Positions 28,114-37,337 of a DNA stretch of 58,324 bases are shown piece by piece. The first letter of the stretch is position 1; each line of letters starts with the position of its first letter. A model generated the notes under the pieces. It searched no databases, had not been told where the DNA came from, and saw only the letters and a list, made by a program, of their open reading frames with translations. Location: positions 1 to 58,324 of the forward strand of contig CACYYD010000011.1 of NCBI GenBank assembly GCA_902778585.1, given 5' to 3'. This stretch comes from an uncultured Eubacteriales bacterium (GTDB lineage: Bacteria > Bacillota > Clostridia > Peptostreptococcales > Anaerovoracaceae). The position numbers and the translations under genes were made by a program.

Positions 28114-30204
28114 ATGACAGATATCGCAGAGGAAAAGACAACTCTAAATACAGACAATACAGAAACAGGACCCGAAAAAGCGGAAGCTATGACCGATTCT
28201 GTCCTTGAAGCAAAGATCAAGGCGGCAGCCATGGCTTACGCAAGGTATCTGAAAGAGAATGACCTCGCCCCGGGAGACGCGACTTTTGCGGAACCCGAAG
28301 AACTGGGCGTGGATTTTGACGCGCTCGAAGCTGAAGCTGAGGCCGCGGGAATAGATATCGTGACCGGAGAGCCTGAGCACGTTCCGGCAGAGGAAGAACC
28401 GGAACCTGAAGAAGAACCGGCAGAGGAACTTCCTGAGGCCGAGGTGGAAGAAGAACCGGCAGAGGAACTTCCTGAGGCTGAGGCAGAAGAAGGACACGAA
28501 GAAGAGCCGGAGGAAGAGTCTGAGATCGAGGCTGAAACCGAAGCTGAAGCTGCTGAAGAGATTCAGGTGGAAGAAACAGAGGCTGAGGCGGAAGCCAAAC
28601 CTGCGGAAGCTGAAGATGCTCAGTCTGAGGAAAAACCGGAAGAAGCTCCTGCGGAAAAGGCTCCGAGCAAAGCGCAGATCGCGAGAAAAAAGCGGATGAA
28701 CACCTACAGAGAGAGATTCCTGAGGGAGACAAAGAAGGATCCGCTCTCGGCAGTCACAGATCTGCATGACAAAGTCCAGGACGGACTTGCAGGCGCTTTC
28801 AGTTACGTGGGCAGAGACATAGTAAAGGGCGCTCACAGCATAGCGTCGACGTACCGCAATTCGCGCAGAGGCATCGGCGTTGCTCTCCTCATAGCAGGAA
28901 TGCTTGCTGCGGCGATCCTCATCATATTTGACAGGTTCACTGTTTATGAATACGCGTATAACGGGAAGGTGCTCGGCTATGTGCAGGAGCAGGAAGAGAT
29001 AACCGATATCCTCGAGGTCGCCGGCAGAAAGCTGAGCGGAAACACCGAGAGCGAGATCCCGGTTGAATTCGTTGCAAACCAGAATGTGACATTCAATCTG
29101 GTCGACGGCAGAGGAAAGAGCACGGACGATTCCGACACTGCCATCAACAAGCTCATTTACATGACTGACATCGAGACCGAAGCGTATGCAGTTTATGACG
29201 GAGACAAGGTAGTTGCCATAGTCAAAGACAGCAACGATGCTGAGCTCCTCCTCAATCAGACAAAGGCAGAGCTCTCGATACCTGATCCGGGAATGGAACT
29301 CGTGTCTTCGGACTTCATCAACAAACTCGACGCAAGACCGGTAAACGTTCTGCTCGGAAGCGTCCAGAGCAATGAGGTCGCCAGAGAACAGATGGTAAAC
29401 GGCGGAGAGATGGCCACATATCACATCGTCGAAGAGGGCGAGACTGCGCAGAGTCTGGCTGAGCAGTTCGGCGTAGAGGTGCTGGATATCTATGACGAAG
29501 AAAACGGTGAGAACGTAACGGAACTGGAACAGGGCGACAGGGTCTGCATCAGGAATGTTGTGGAACCTGTAAAGGTAGAGATGGTCGAGACGGGAAAACT
29601 CAAGGAGACCGTTGAATTCGAGACCATCAAGAAAGAGACCGACAAGTACTACAAGGGAGATACATATCTGGAACAGGAAGGCTCTGACGGAGTCCAGATC
29701 TTTGAAGGAACCATCACCAAGGTCGCCGGAGAAGTAACGGACAGGGACGAAGTAAACATCGAGGTCATCAAGGAGAAGAAGGACAAGATAATCCTTGTCG
29801 GAACAGCGGAGAGACCAAAGACGGCTGCTACAGGAACCTTCCAGATGCCGATCAAAAACTACGTTGTAACGTCTGAATGGGGCGGCAGATGGGGCCGTAT
29901 GCATGAAGGTATGGACTTCGGAGCCGGAACAGGCACGCCGATCTATGCTGCCGACGGAGGAAAGATCATCAGGGCCGGATGGTTCTCCGGCCACGGCCTG
30001 TGCGTAGAGATCGATCACGGAAACAATGTCGTAACAAGATACTCGCACTGCAGCCGCGTTCTTGTAAACGTGGGAGACCTCGTTTATCAGGGCCAGGAGA
30101 TCGCGAAGGTAGGCAATACCGGACACAGCTTCGGAAGCCACCTGCACTTCGAGGTCAGGATCAACGGCTCATCACAGAACCCGAGAAAATACGTCAATCC
30201 ATAG
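28114..30204 (+). CDS. Membrane-anchored M23 endopeptidase with acidic N-terminus, LysM and G5
   Basis: A 696-residue bitopic protein. Residues 1-185 are cytoplasmic and extremely rich in Glu/Ala/Pro, with a 13-residue tandem duplication (residues 100-122, EEPAEELPEAE twice). One transmembrane helix is near 253-274. Outside the membrane come a linker, a LysM-like motif (YHIVEEGETAQSLAEQFGV, about 433-480), a G5 domain (about 485-565) and a LytM/M23 domain with zinc ligands in MHEGMDFG, YSHCSRV and HLHFEV. It is predicted to cut peptidoglycan cross-bridges. The first base follows the previous stop codon directly. Confidence 0.9.
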   Translation: MTDIAEEKTTLNTDNTETGPEKAEAMTDSVLEAKIKAAAMAYARYLKENDLAPGDATFAEPEELGVDFDALEAEAEAAGIDIVTGEPEHVPAEEEPEPEEEPAEELPEAEVEEEPAEELPEAEAEEGHEEEPEEESEIEAETEAEAAEEIQVEETEAEAEAKPAEAEDAQSEEKPEEAPAEKAPSKAQIARKKRMNTYRERFLRETKKDPLSAVTDLHDKVQDGLAGAFSYVGRDIVKGAHSIASTYRNSRRGIGVALLIAGMLAAAILIIFDRFTVYEYAYNGKVLGYVQEQEEITDILEVAGRKLSGNTESEIPVEFVANQNVTFNLVDGRGKSTDDSDTAINKLIYMTDIETEAYAVYDGDKVVAIVKDSNDAELLLNQTKAELSIPDPGMELVSSDFINKLDARPVNVLLGSVQSNEVAREQMVNGGEMATYHIVEEGETAQSLAEQFGVEVLDIYDEENGENVTELEQGDRVCIRNVVEPVKVEMVETGKLKETVEFETIKKETDKYYKGDTYLEQEGSDGVQIFEGTITKVAGEVTDRDEVNIEVIKEKKDKIILVGTAERPKTAATGTFQMPIKNYVVTSEWGGRWGRMHEGMDFGAGTGTPIYAADGGKIIRAGWFSGHGLCVEIDHGNNVVTRYSHCSRVLVNVGDLVYQGQEIAKVGNTGHSFGSHLHFEVRINGSSQNPRKYVNP
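28411..28478 (+). repeat. 39-bp-spaced in-frame duplication in the acidic domain
   Basis: Two copies of a 29-bp sequence starting GAAGAACCGGCAGAGGAAC (28411-28439 and 28450-28478), 39 bp apart. They encode a repeated EEPAEELPEA unit, and the spacing keeps the frame. Confidence 0.8.
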
Positions 30205-30223
30205 GTGAAAAAGGATTTCTCAT

Positions 30224-30655
30224 TTGGAAAAGAGATATACGGAATTTTTAGAGAATAATGAAGCGGCCTTTGAGGACGACGAGCTGCTGCAGCAGATAGC
30301 AGCCCGCCGCAAGGTCCGCGATGCGCAGAAGAGAAGAAAGAAGCGGCTTTCGGTCGTTGCCTTTGTGCTGATCTTTGTGCTGGTTTCCGGATTGCTCGGA
30401 CGGGACATAATAAGGCTCAAGGCGGAGAACCGCGCGCTGAAAAAGCAGCAGATCGCGCTCGAAAAGCAGAGAGACGAACTCAAGGAAGAGCTGACGAGAG
30501 TCGATGATCCCGATTACATCAGGGAGCAGGCGCGCAAGCAGCTCAGACTGCTGAATCCGGGAGAGATACTCTTCAACTTTGATGACGGCAGTGCCGTTCC
30601 TGCCGGGAGCGGGGACGAGACCTCCGAAGACGGATCCGGAGGTGCAGATGAGTAA
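30224..30655 (+). CDS. Septum formation initiator, DivIC/FtsB family
   Basis: A 143-residue bitopic protein: a charged cytoplasmic tail with RRKKRLS, one transmembrane helix (about residues 41-60), and then a leucine-zipper coiled coil (LKAENRALKKQQIALEKQRD). The family motif YIREQARKQLRLLNPGE follows, then an acidic Gly/Ser tail. It is part of the FtsL-DivIC-DivIB division subcomplex. Start is TTG at 30224 with AAGGA nine bases upstream; no in-frame ATG fits. The end overlaps rsmA by 8 bp. Confidence 0.88.
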   Translation: MEKRYTEFLENNEAAFEDDELLQQIAARRKVRDAQKRRKKRLSVVAFVLIFVLVSGLLGRDIIRLKAENRALKKQQIALEKQRDELKEELTRVDDPDYIREQARKQLRLLNPGEILFNFDDGSAVPAGSGDETSEDGSGGADE

Positions 30656-31520
30656 GAGAAAGCGCGTACAGAGCAGGCGCGGACCGCGGCCGAAGGGCTT
30701 CGCTGGGGTAAGGCCCGACAAGGCTTTGGGGCAGAACTTCCTCATAGATGAAGGCGTGATCTCAGAGATCATAGAGGCGAGCGGCGTGACAGAGGATACT
30801 CTGGTGCTCGAGATCGGTCCGGGAACGGGCGCACTTACCCTGCCGCTTGCAGAAAGAGCCGGCAGAGTGATCGCGGTCGACCTCGACCCCGAGATGATAC
30901 ACGGGCTTAAGATCAAGACCTTCGGCATGGACAACGTCGAGCTGATCCTCGGCGATATCCTGCAGACGGACATAAAGGGTATAACGGAGCAGAAGATGCA
31001 GGAATTCGGACTTAAAGAGCTCCGCATCATAGGAAATCTGCCTTACTACATAACGACTCCGATAATCATGAAGCTGCTTGAAGCTGACACCGGCGCGAAG
31101 AGCATCACGGTGATGATGCAGAAGGAAGTCGGCGACAGGATAGCCGCAGAACCGGGGACAAGGGCGTCGGGAGCCATCACCTATCCGGTGCACTATTACG
31201 CGTCGGTCACGGAGGTCACCGATGTTCCGCGCGAATGCTTCTATCCTGTACCCGGAGTTGATTCGGTGGTATTGAGACTGGACTTAAGGGACGAACCGAA
31301 AGTAAAGGTAAAGAGCGAAGAGATGCTTATGCGCTGCGTCAAGGCGGGCTTTTCGATGAGACGGAAGACCCTTCTGAACGCGCTCACATCTCTTGGCGAT
31401 TACGACAAAAATACTTTGTCTGAAGCGCTTGAAAAAGCCGGCATAGATCCCGGAAGAAGAGCGGAGACACTCTCGCTTGAGGACTTCGCAAAGCTTTCAG
31501 ACAATTTGCAGGAGGCATGA
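30648..31520 (+). CDS. rsmA: 16S rRNA dimethyladenosine transferase RsmA/KsgA
   Basis: A 290-residue SAM-dependent enzyme that dimethylates the two adjacent adenosines of helix 45. It has KALGQNFLIDEGVI, the SAM loop EIGPGTGALTLPL, the catalytic NLPYYITTPI and the C-terminal SMRRKTLLNAL. The ATG at 30648 has GGAGGTG just upstream; an in-frame ATG at 30579 lies within the division gene and lacks one. It shares its last bases with the next start (ATGA). Confidence 0.96.
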   Translation: MSKRKRVQSRRGPRPKGFAGVRPDKALGQNFLIDEGVISEIIEASGVTEDTLVLEIGPGTGALTLPLAERAGRVIAVDLDPEMIHGLKIKTFGMDNVELILGDILQTDIKGITEQKMQEFGLKELRIIGNLPYYITTPIIMKLLEADTGAKSITVMMQKEVGDRIAAEPGTRASGAITYPVHYYASVTEVTDVPRECFYPVPGVDSVVLRLDLRDEPKVKVKSEEMLMRCVKAGFSMRRKTLLNALTSLGDYDKNTLSEALEKAGIDPGRRAETLSLEDFAKLSDNLQEA

Positions 31521-33625
31521 ATTTGCTGGATAAAATACGCAGAGTCCTTGCGGCCGTATGGACTTTTCTGAAAAAGGTTTGGGGCTGCATAGGCAAGGTG
31601 TTCTATAAGATCTTCCCGAGAAGAGCGGCCAAATACTTCGATGCCGACCGGCACGAACTTAAGTACATAGGTCTGATGGCGCTTTACGCGCTTCTGATAT
31701 GCCTGTACATCGAGGAGTTTGCCAGACTCACGACCGGTCCGCTTGAAGGCATCAGGTGGGCCGTTACCCATCCGGTGATCTTTCTGTACAACACACTGAT
31801 CATCTTCGCGACCATGACACTCGCGCTTCTCTTCAGGAGACGCCGCTTCGTATGGTTTATCATCTCGGTCATATGGCTTGGCATCGGGACCGCAAACGGC
31901 GTGATACTGATGTCCAGAATGACCCCGTTCACACTCTATGACCTTCAGAATTTCACTGACGGTCTCACCATAGCCACGACCTACTTCTCGCATATCCAGA
32001 TAGTCCTCTTCCTGATCGGAGTCGGACTCGGAGCCGCGGCCATCGTGATGATATTCATCAGGAGCGAGAAGTGGCAGAACATCCGCTATAAAAAGAGCAT
32101 CGCAGCCATACTCATTGCTGCGGCGGTAGCGTCGGGAGCGACAGTTGCTCTTGAAAAGACGGGCGTGGTGAACACCTTCTTCGGAAACCTCAACTACGCG
32201 TACAGGGACTACGGAATGCCGTTCTGCTTTATCGCGACATCTGTAGATGCGGGCATTTCAAGACCGAGAGGCTATTCGGATGAACTGATCGCCGGCATAC
32301 TTGAGGAGAAGACGAAAAAAGGAACGGACACCCTGCTCAAGGAGAAGAATGACAGCACGGATCATCCTAATATCATAGTGCTGCAGCTCGAATCCTTCAC
32401 CGTTGCGCAGGACTACGCGAATATAGAGGTGTCGAAGGATCCGACGCCTGTGTTCAACGATCTTTACAAGAATTACACATCGGGCAGCTTCACTGTCCCG
32501 GCCTGCGGCGCGGGAACGGCAAACACCGAGTTTGAGGTGCTCACAGGCATAAGCGCCAAGTTCTTCGGACCGGGCGAATACCCGTATAAGGGAAAGCTGC
32601 GCGAGAACATACTTGAGAGCATGGCCTACGTGGCAAAGTCGCACGGCTACAACACCGCGGCTCTCCACGACCACAGGGCACTCTTCTACAACAGAAACGA
32701 AGTATACGCGAACCTCGGATTCAATACATTCACATCCGTAGAGTACATGAACAACGTTTCATTTACTCCGACCAACTGGTGCAAGGATAAGGTCCTCACC
32801 GGCGAGATCATGGATATCATGACATCGACCGAGGAGAGGGACTTCCTGCATGTCATTTCCGTCGAAGGCCACGGATCCTATCCGACAGAGAAGGTCTTCA
32901 AGAATCCGTACACGGAAGTCACTGCGGATGACGAGGCCACAAAGTGGAAGTATGAGTACTACCTTAACGAGTGCCACGAGATGGATACATTTACGGGAGA
33001 CCTCATCAAGGCCATCGAAGAGAGCGGCGAGCCGACCGTGATGATCATCTACGGAGACCACATCCCGGCGCTCGACGTAAAGGAAGAAAACTACAAGCAG
33101 AAAGATCTTTACAGCACGCGCTACGTGATCTGGGACAACATCGGCCTTAAGAAGAACGACAAGGATATCCACTCATATCAGAGCGGAGCCGAGCTGCTTG
33201 AGGACGCGGGACTCGCGCATGAGGGCATCATTTTCGATTATCAGCAGTCGAACGATCCAGAGAAGGACGAGTCATATCTTGATGACCAGGAAGCTCTGGC
33301 ATACGACATGCTCTACGGCAAACAGTACGCTTACGGAGGCAGCGAGCCTTACGAGCCGGTCGCCATGAAGATGGGACATAAGAACATTGGCATAAAGGAC
33401 CTCGTCAAGATCGGCGACAGGTACTATCTGAGGGGCGAGAATTTCACGGAAAGATCTATCATCAGCATGGAGGGCAAGCAGCTGTCGACCGTATATCTGT
33501 CTCCTACCCTGCTGGCGCTGAACGAGGAGATCGACCCGAACGATATCGATAAGCTCGAGGTCAGCCAGGTGGATAAGTCGAAGGAGACTATCCTGACTAC
33601 GGTCGGAGCCAACGAAGAGCTGTAG
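31517..33625 (+). CDS. LtaS-like sulfatase-family polyglycerolphosphate transferase
   Basis: A 702-residue membrane enzyme. Five transmembrane helices (about residues 50-213) precede an extracellular sulfatase-fold domain. Metal and catalytic residues are visible: Glu in VLQLESFT (about 291), nucleophile Thr in GTANTEFEVLTG (about 335), and Asp-His in YGDHIPAL (about 512). These match LtaS of Staphylococcus. A C-terminal beta domain (about 615-702, DLVKIGDRYYLRGENF) is additional. Lipoteichoic acid synthesis or glycerophosphate decoration of the envelope is the likely role. AGGAGG precedes the ATG, which overlaps the rsmA stop. Confidence 0.9.
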   Translation: MNLLDKIRRVLAAVWTFLKKVWGCIGKVFYKIFPRRAAKYFDADRHELKYIGLMALYALLICLYIEEFARLTTGPLEGIRWAVTHPVIFLYNTLIIFATMTLALLFRRRRFVWFIISVIWLGIGTANGVILMSRMTPFTLYDLQNFTDGLTIATTYFSHIQIVLFLIGVGLGAAAIVMIFIRSEKWQNIRYKKSIAAILIAAAVASGATVALEKTGVVNTFFGNLNYAYRDYGMPFCFIATSVDAGISRPRGYSDELIAGILEEKTKKGTDTLLKEKNDSTDHPNIIVLQLESFTVAQDYANIEVSKDPTPVFNDLYKNYTSGSFTVPACGAGTANTEFEVLTGISAKFFGPGEYPYKGKLRENILESMAYVAKSHGYNTAALHDHRALFYNRNEVYANLGFNTFTSVEYMNNVSFTPTNWCKDKVLTGEIMDIMTSTEERDFLHVISVEGHGSYPTEKVFKNPYTEVTADDEATKWKYEYYLNECHEMDTFTGDLIKAIEESGEPTVMIIYGDHIPALDVKEENYKQKDLYSTRYVIWDNIGLKKNDKDIHSYQSGAELLEDAGLAHEGIIFDYQQSNDPEKDESYLDDQEALAYDMLYGKQYAYGGSEPYEPVAMKMGHKNIGIKDLVKIGDRYYLRGENFTERSIISMEGKQLSTVYLSPTLLALNEEIDPNDIDKLEVSQVDKSKETILTTVGANEEL

Positions 33626-33644
33626 TCTTGCATCCGGCAGTGCC

Positions 33645-33845
33645 GGGCGCTCAGCGGAGCTGTTCCGCTCGAAGCTCCCGAATCTGCCATTGCATCCTCA
33701 GTCGCTCTGCAGTCGCGGGGAGTTTTCATGCGAAGCAACAGCCTCTGGAGCTTCTAATCAAACTCCAGCCGCTCTGCTATCGCTCCATCGGTGCAGCTGG
33801 CAAGATTCGCTCGCGACTCTCGCTTCCCAGCTCCGCTGAGCGCCC
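33645..33845. repeat. Giant fold-back hairpin in the rho leader
   Basis: A perfect 18-bp inverted repeat, left arm GGGCGCTCAGCGGAGCTG (33645-33662) and right arm 33828-33845. It encloses a further imperfect palindrome: GAATCTGCC matches the complement of the right side (GAATCTTGCC), and the centre closes with CTGGAG / CTCCAG near 33750-33775. The whole 200 bp can fold on itself between the ltaS-like stop codon and the rho start. It may be an RNA leader or a mobile palindromic repeat. Confidence 0.75.
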
Positions 33846-33876
33846 GCATTTGCAGAAGGAAGAAAAAGGGAAAAAG

Positions 33877-35112
33877 ATGGAAGAAGTAAAAGAAAAAGAA
33901 TTAATAATTGAAGAAGCGGTCGAAGAGGAAGCTTCAGATGCGGAAACTCCTGCTGAAGCGGTGGCTGAAAGCGCTCCGGCAGAGCCTGCGGACGACGGGA
34001 AGTCCGAGGTCGAGGGCATACTCGAACTGTCGGAAGATGGTTTCGGCTTTCTGAGATTTGACAACTTCCTGACTTCAAACAAGGACATATATGTGTCGCC
34101 TACGCAGATAAGGCGCTTTGGCCTTCGCACCGGCGACAAGATCCTCGGCATATCGAGAAAGCCTCGCGGGACTGAGAAGTTTGGCGCGCTGCTTTATGTG
34201 AAGGAGGTCAACGGGCTCGATCCGATGACAGCCAAAAGGCGCCCTCACTTCGATAATCTCACTCCTATATTCCCGAATGAGAAGATAGTCCTCGAGAATT
34301 CGAGCATAGATCTTTCGACAAGGGTAATGGATCTGGTCGCTCCTATCGGCAGAGGCCAGAGAGGTCTCATCGTTGCCCAGCCTAAGGCGGGCAAGACCGT
34401 GCTCCTCAAGAAGATCGCGGCTTCGGTAGAGGAGAAATATCCTGACATCGAGCTCATCGTGCTGCTCGTCGACGAGAGACCTGAAGAGGTCACAGATATG
34501 AAGAGGAGCCTCAAGCATTCCGAGGTCATCTACTCGACGTTCGACGAGGAGACAAAGCACCATGTAAAAGTGGCGCAGATGGTTATCGAAAGAGCAAAGC
34601 GTCTGGCGGAGTCCGGCAAGGATGTAATGATCCTCCTGGATTCGATAACCAGACTTGCAAGAGCATATAACATGGAAGTTCCGGCATCGGGCAAAACGCT
34701 CTCGGGCGGTCTCGACCCGGGTGCCCTGCACCCGCCGAAGAAGTTCTTCGGTACAGCGCGGAACCTCGAAGAAGGCGGAAGCGTTACCATACTGGCTACC
34801 GCGCTGGTCGAGACCGGCTCCCGTATGGACGACGTCATCTATGAGGAGTTCAAGGGAACGGGCAACATGGAGCTGCATCTTGACAGGCAGCTCTCCGAGC
34901 GCCGCATCTTCCCTGCCATCGACCTGTACAAGTCGGGCACAAGGCGCGAAGACCTGCTGCTGAGCCAGGAGGAATACCAGGTAATGTACATGCTGCGCAG
35001 AGCGATGAGTTCGGGCAGTGTCATGGATGTTACGGAGGAGATCATCGACAATCTGTCGAGCACACGCTCCAACAAGGACTTCGTGAACTTCATGCTTAAA
35101 AAGATGCATTAA
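33877..35112 (+). CDS. rho: Transcription termination factor Rho
   Basis: A 411-residue RNA-dependent ATPase. An acidic low-complexity N-terminus (about 1-45) precedes the cold-shock RNA-binding domain (EGILELSEDGFGFLR). The ATPase domain has P-loop QPKAGKT near residues 168-174, Walker B VMILLDSITRLARAYN and the Q/R-loop regions. The ATG at 33877 was chosen because the frame continues open through the upstream hairpin region without Rho-like sequence. The usual rpmE neighbour is absent. Confidence 0.95.
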   Translation: MEEVKEKELIIEEAVEEEASDAETPAEAVAESAPAEPADDGKSEVEGILELSEDGFGFLRFDNFLTSNKDIYVSPTQIRRFGLRTGDKILGISRKPRGTEKFGALLYVKEVNGLDPMTAKRRPHFDNLTPIFPNEKIVLENSSIDLSTRVMDLVAPIGRGQRGLIVAQPKAGKTVLLKKIAASVEEKYPDIELIVLLVDERPEEVTDMKRSLKHSEVIYSTFDEETKHHVKVAQMVIERAKRLAESGKDVMILLDSITRLARAYNMEVPASGKTLSGGLDPGALHPPKKFFGTARNLEEGGSVTILATALVETGSRMDDVIYEEFKGTGNMELHLDRQLSERRIFPAIDLYKSGTRREDLLLSQEEYQVMYMLRRAMSSGSVMDVTEEIIDNLSSTRSNKDFVNFMLKKMH

Positions 35113-35118
35113 AGAAAA

Positions 35119-37302
35119 ATGGCTAAAGTGGACTACAGTAAGATTTTCATAAAGGAGGCGTGCCCGACGTCGATCGGCGGACAGGCGATCATGGAAGGCG
35201 TGATGATGCAGGGTCCTGACAGGACCGCGATCGCTATGCGCCTGCCGTCCGGCGAGCTTTATTTAAGGACAAAGAAGAAGCCAAAGCAGCCGGCCGCCGC
35301 AAAGATACCTTTCCTTCGCGGGATAGTGGTCTTTGTGCGCTCTCTTATAAACGGAATGGGCACGCTCATGGAGTCGGCAGACATCCTAGAAGAGTACGCG
35401 CCTGAAGAATACAGTGAAGAGCCGGGCAAGCTTGAAGTCTGGATCAATAAGAAGTTCGGCGCTAAGGCCGCATGGAACTTCCTCATGACCACGGCTCTCC
35501 TCTTCGCGCTCGTCATAACGCTTGTGTTCTTCATCATACTGCCTACATGGGTGGTGAACTTCCTCGGGAAGTGGGTAACGAACGCATTCGTGCTGAACCT
35601 CGTGGAAGGCGTGCTGAGGATACTCATATTTGTCGCCTACATCGTCGCCATACGCAGCATGGAAGACATAAAGACGCTCTTCCGCTACCATGGCGCCGAG
35701 CACAAGACGATCCACTGCTACGAAAACGACAGGGTGCTCTGCCCTGAGAACGCAGAAGAGTTCTACACGCTCCACCCGAGATGCGGGACCAGCTTCCTGG
35801 TGTTCGTGCTCATCGTGAGCCTCCTGCTCTTCAGCTTCCTCGGCTGGCCTAATCTGGCGCTCCGCATACTGTCCAGGATACTTCTGATCCCGGTCATCGC
35901 GGGCATCAGCTATGAACTTCTGAGACTCGCAGGCCGTTCGGACGGAAAGCTCGTCCGCATACTGAGCTGGCCGGGCCTTCAGCTGCAGAGACTCACCACA
36001 ATGGAGCCGACGAGAGACCAGCTTGAAGTCGCGATCCTTTCTCTCAAGGCGGTCCTGGTGGATCCGGCAACGCCTGAGATAAGCAGCTTTGTCGACAAGG
36101 ACGGCAACAAGGTGAGATCGCGCGCCGAAGAAGAGGAAGCCGGACGCGAGTCCGAGGCATGGGCTGCAGAAGTCGAGGCTCATACCGAGGCGAACAAGGA
36201 GGCCGTGAAGCAGGCCATAGAAGAGAATGAAAAAGCCGAGCTCCGTACGGTGTTTGAGGACCCGGGCAAGGGAGCTTCGGACAAGGATATAGACGAGGCG
36301 ATCAGTTTTCTTGAAACGCTCGGAAGCGACGGTTACACTATCGTTGCTCCTGAGGAGACCGACGGCCGCACGCTCGTAAGAGCCATCGCCGACAAGGAGG
36401 CCGCGGAGGCCAAGGCGAGGACTCTCGCGAGAAGATACACGAACGACATAAAGACATACGAGAACGCGCTGAGCTGGGGCCAGGCTGCACTCAGCATGCT
36501 GCCGAACGGCAAGAATGAAGCGCGCACCATCATGTCATACGCGACCGGGCTCGGGACAGCTCAGCTCATCACCAAGGCCAAGGAACTGATGCGTGATGAC
36601 GACTTCGCCGAATTCGAAAAGCGCATATACGCGAGGATCGCCGGCAAGCCGCTCCAGTACATCGTGGGCATGCAGGAATTCATGGGTCTGCCTTTCAGGG
36701 TCAACCCGTCGGTACTTATCCCGCGCCTCGATACAGAAGTACTGGCCGAGCAGGTGCTTGGCATCATCGAGGGAATGGGCCTTGAGAGACCTGAGGTCCT
36801 CGACCTCTGCACGGGCAGCGGAGCTTTGGGTGTCACAATCGCGGCGAAGGTGCCGGGAGCGCTCGTCACAATGACTGACGTTTCCGAAGGGGCGCTCAAG
36901 ACGGCGATGGGCAACGCCGGGCTCAACGGAGTGAACCGCCGCTGCAGCTTCCTGCTGGGAGACATGTTTGAGGCGCTGCCTGACGACAAACTCTTCGATA
37001 TCATCGTATGCAACCCGCCGTACATCGAAAGTGATGTCATCGAGACTCTCGATGTTGAGGTAAAGGACCATGAGCCGAGGCTGGCTCTGGACGGAGGACC
37101 TGACGGTCTCGACTTTTACCGCATCATAGCCGACAAGGCGAGCCTGCATCTGAAGTCGGGCGGAGTACTCGCTCTCGAGATAGGCTGTGACCAGGGCGTC
37201 GCGGTAAAGAGGCTGCTCAACAAGGCTAAGACTTACGGAAACGTGAGAGTCGTGCGCGACCTCGCGCATCTGGACCGCGTTGTGATCGCGGTGCGCAGAT
37301 AA
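35119..37302 (+). CDS. YqhQ (DUF1385) membrane protein fused to release-factor methyltransferase PrmC
   Basis: One uninterrupted 727-codon frame with two families. Residues 1-315 are a DUF1385/YqhQ protein: SIGGQAIMEGVMMQGPD, several membrane helices, RYHGAEHKTIHCYE and LHPRCGTSFLV. Residues 316-440 are a charged helical linker. Residues about 444-727 are PrmC, the SAM-dependent N5-glutamine methyltransferase of release factors: GKPLQYIVGMQEFMGL, IPRLDTEVL, LDLCTGSGALG and catalytic NPPY near 632. In many clostridia these are separate neighbours near rho and prfA. Fusion would tether PrmC to the membrane. Confidence 0.92.
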   Translation: MAKVDYSKIFIKEACPTSIGGQAIMEGVMMQGPDRTAIAMRLPSGELYLRTKKKPKQPAAAKIPFLRGIVVFVRSLINGMGTLMESADILEEYAPEEYSEEPGKLEVWINKKFGAKAAWNFLMTTALLFALVITLVFFIILPTWVVNFLGKWVTNAFVLNLVEGVLRILIFVAYIVAIRSMEDIKTLFRYHGAEHKTIHCYENDRVLCPENAEEFYTLHPRCGTSFLVFVLIVSLLLFSFLGWPNLALRILSRILLIPVIAGISYELLRLAGRSDGKLVRILSWPGLQLQRLTTMEPTRDQLEVAILSLKAVLVDPATPEISSFVDKDGNKVRSRAEEEEAGRESEAWAAEVEAHTEANKEAVKQAIEENEKAELRTVFEDPGKGASDKDIDEAISFLETLGSDGYTIVAPEETDGRTLVRAIADKEAAEAKARTLARRYTNDIKTYENALSWGQAALSMLPNGKNEARTIMSYATGLGTAQLITKAKELMRDDDFAEFEKRIYARIAGKPLQYIVGMQEFMGLPFRVNPSVLIPRLDTEVLAEQVLGIIEGMGLERPEVLDLCTGSGALGVTIAAKVPGALVTMTDVSEGALKTAMGNAGLNGVNRRCSFLLGDMFEALPDDKLFDIIVCNPPYIESDVIETLDVEVKDHEPRLALDGGPDGLDFYRIIADKASLHLKSGGVLALEIGCDQGVAVKRLLNKAKTYGNVRVVRDLAHLDRVVIAVRR

Positions 37303-37337
37303 GCGCAAAAGTTAAATAAAGGAGAAAAAGTATAAAA

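Noticed and set aside
28144..30147. A 667-codon open frame on the reverse strand
   Set aside because: It is the mirror of the M23 peptidase gene, low-complexity and without family motifs; open only because of the Glu-rich codon pattern.
33628..33876. N-terminal extension of Rho encoded by the upstream open frame
   Set aside because: The residues are Ser/Arg/Pro/Cys-rich with no Rho similarity and come from the palindromic element; a plausible start lies at 33877.
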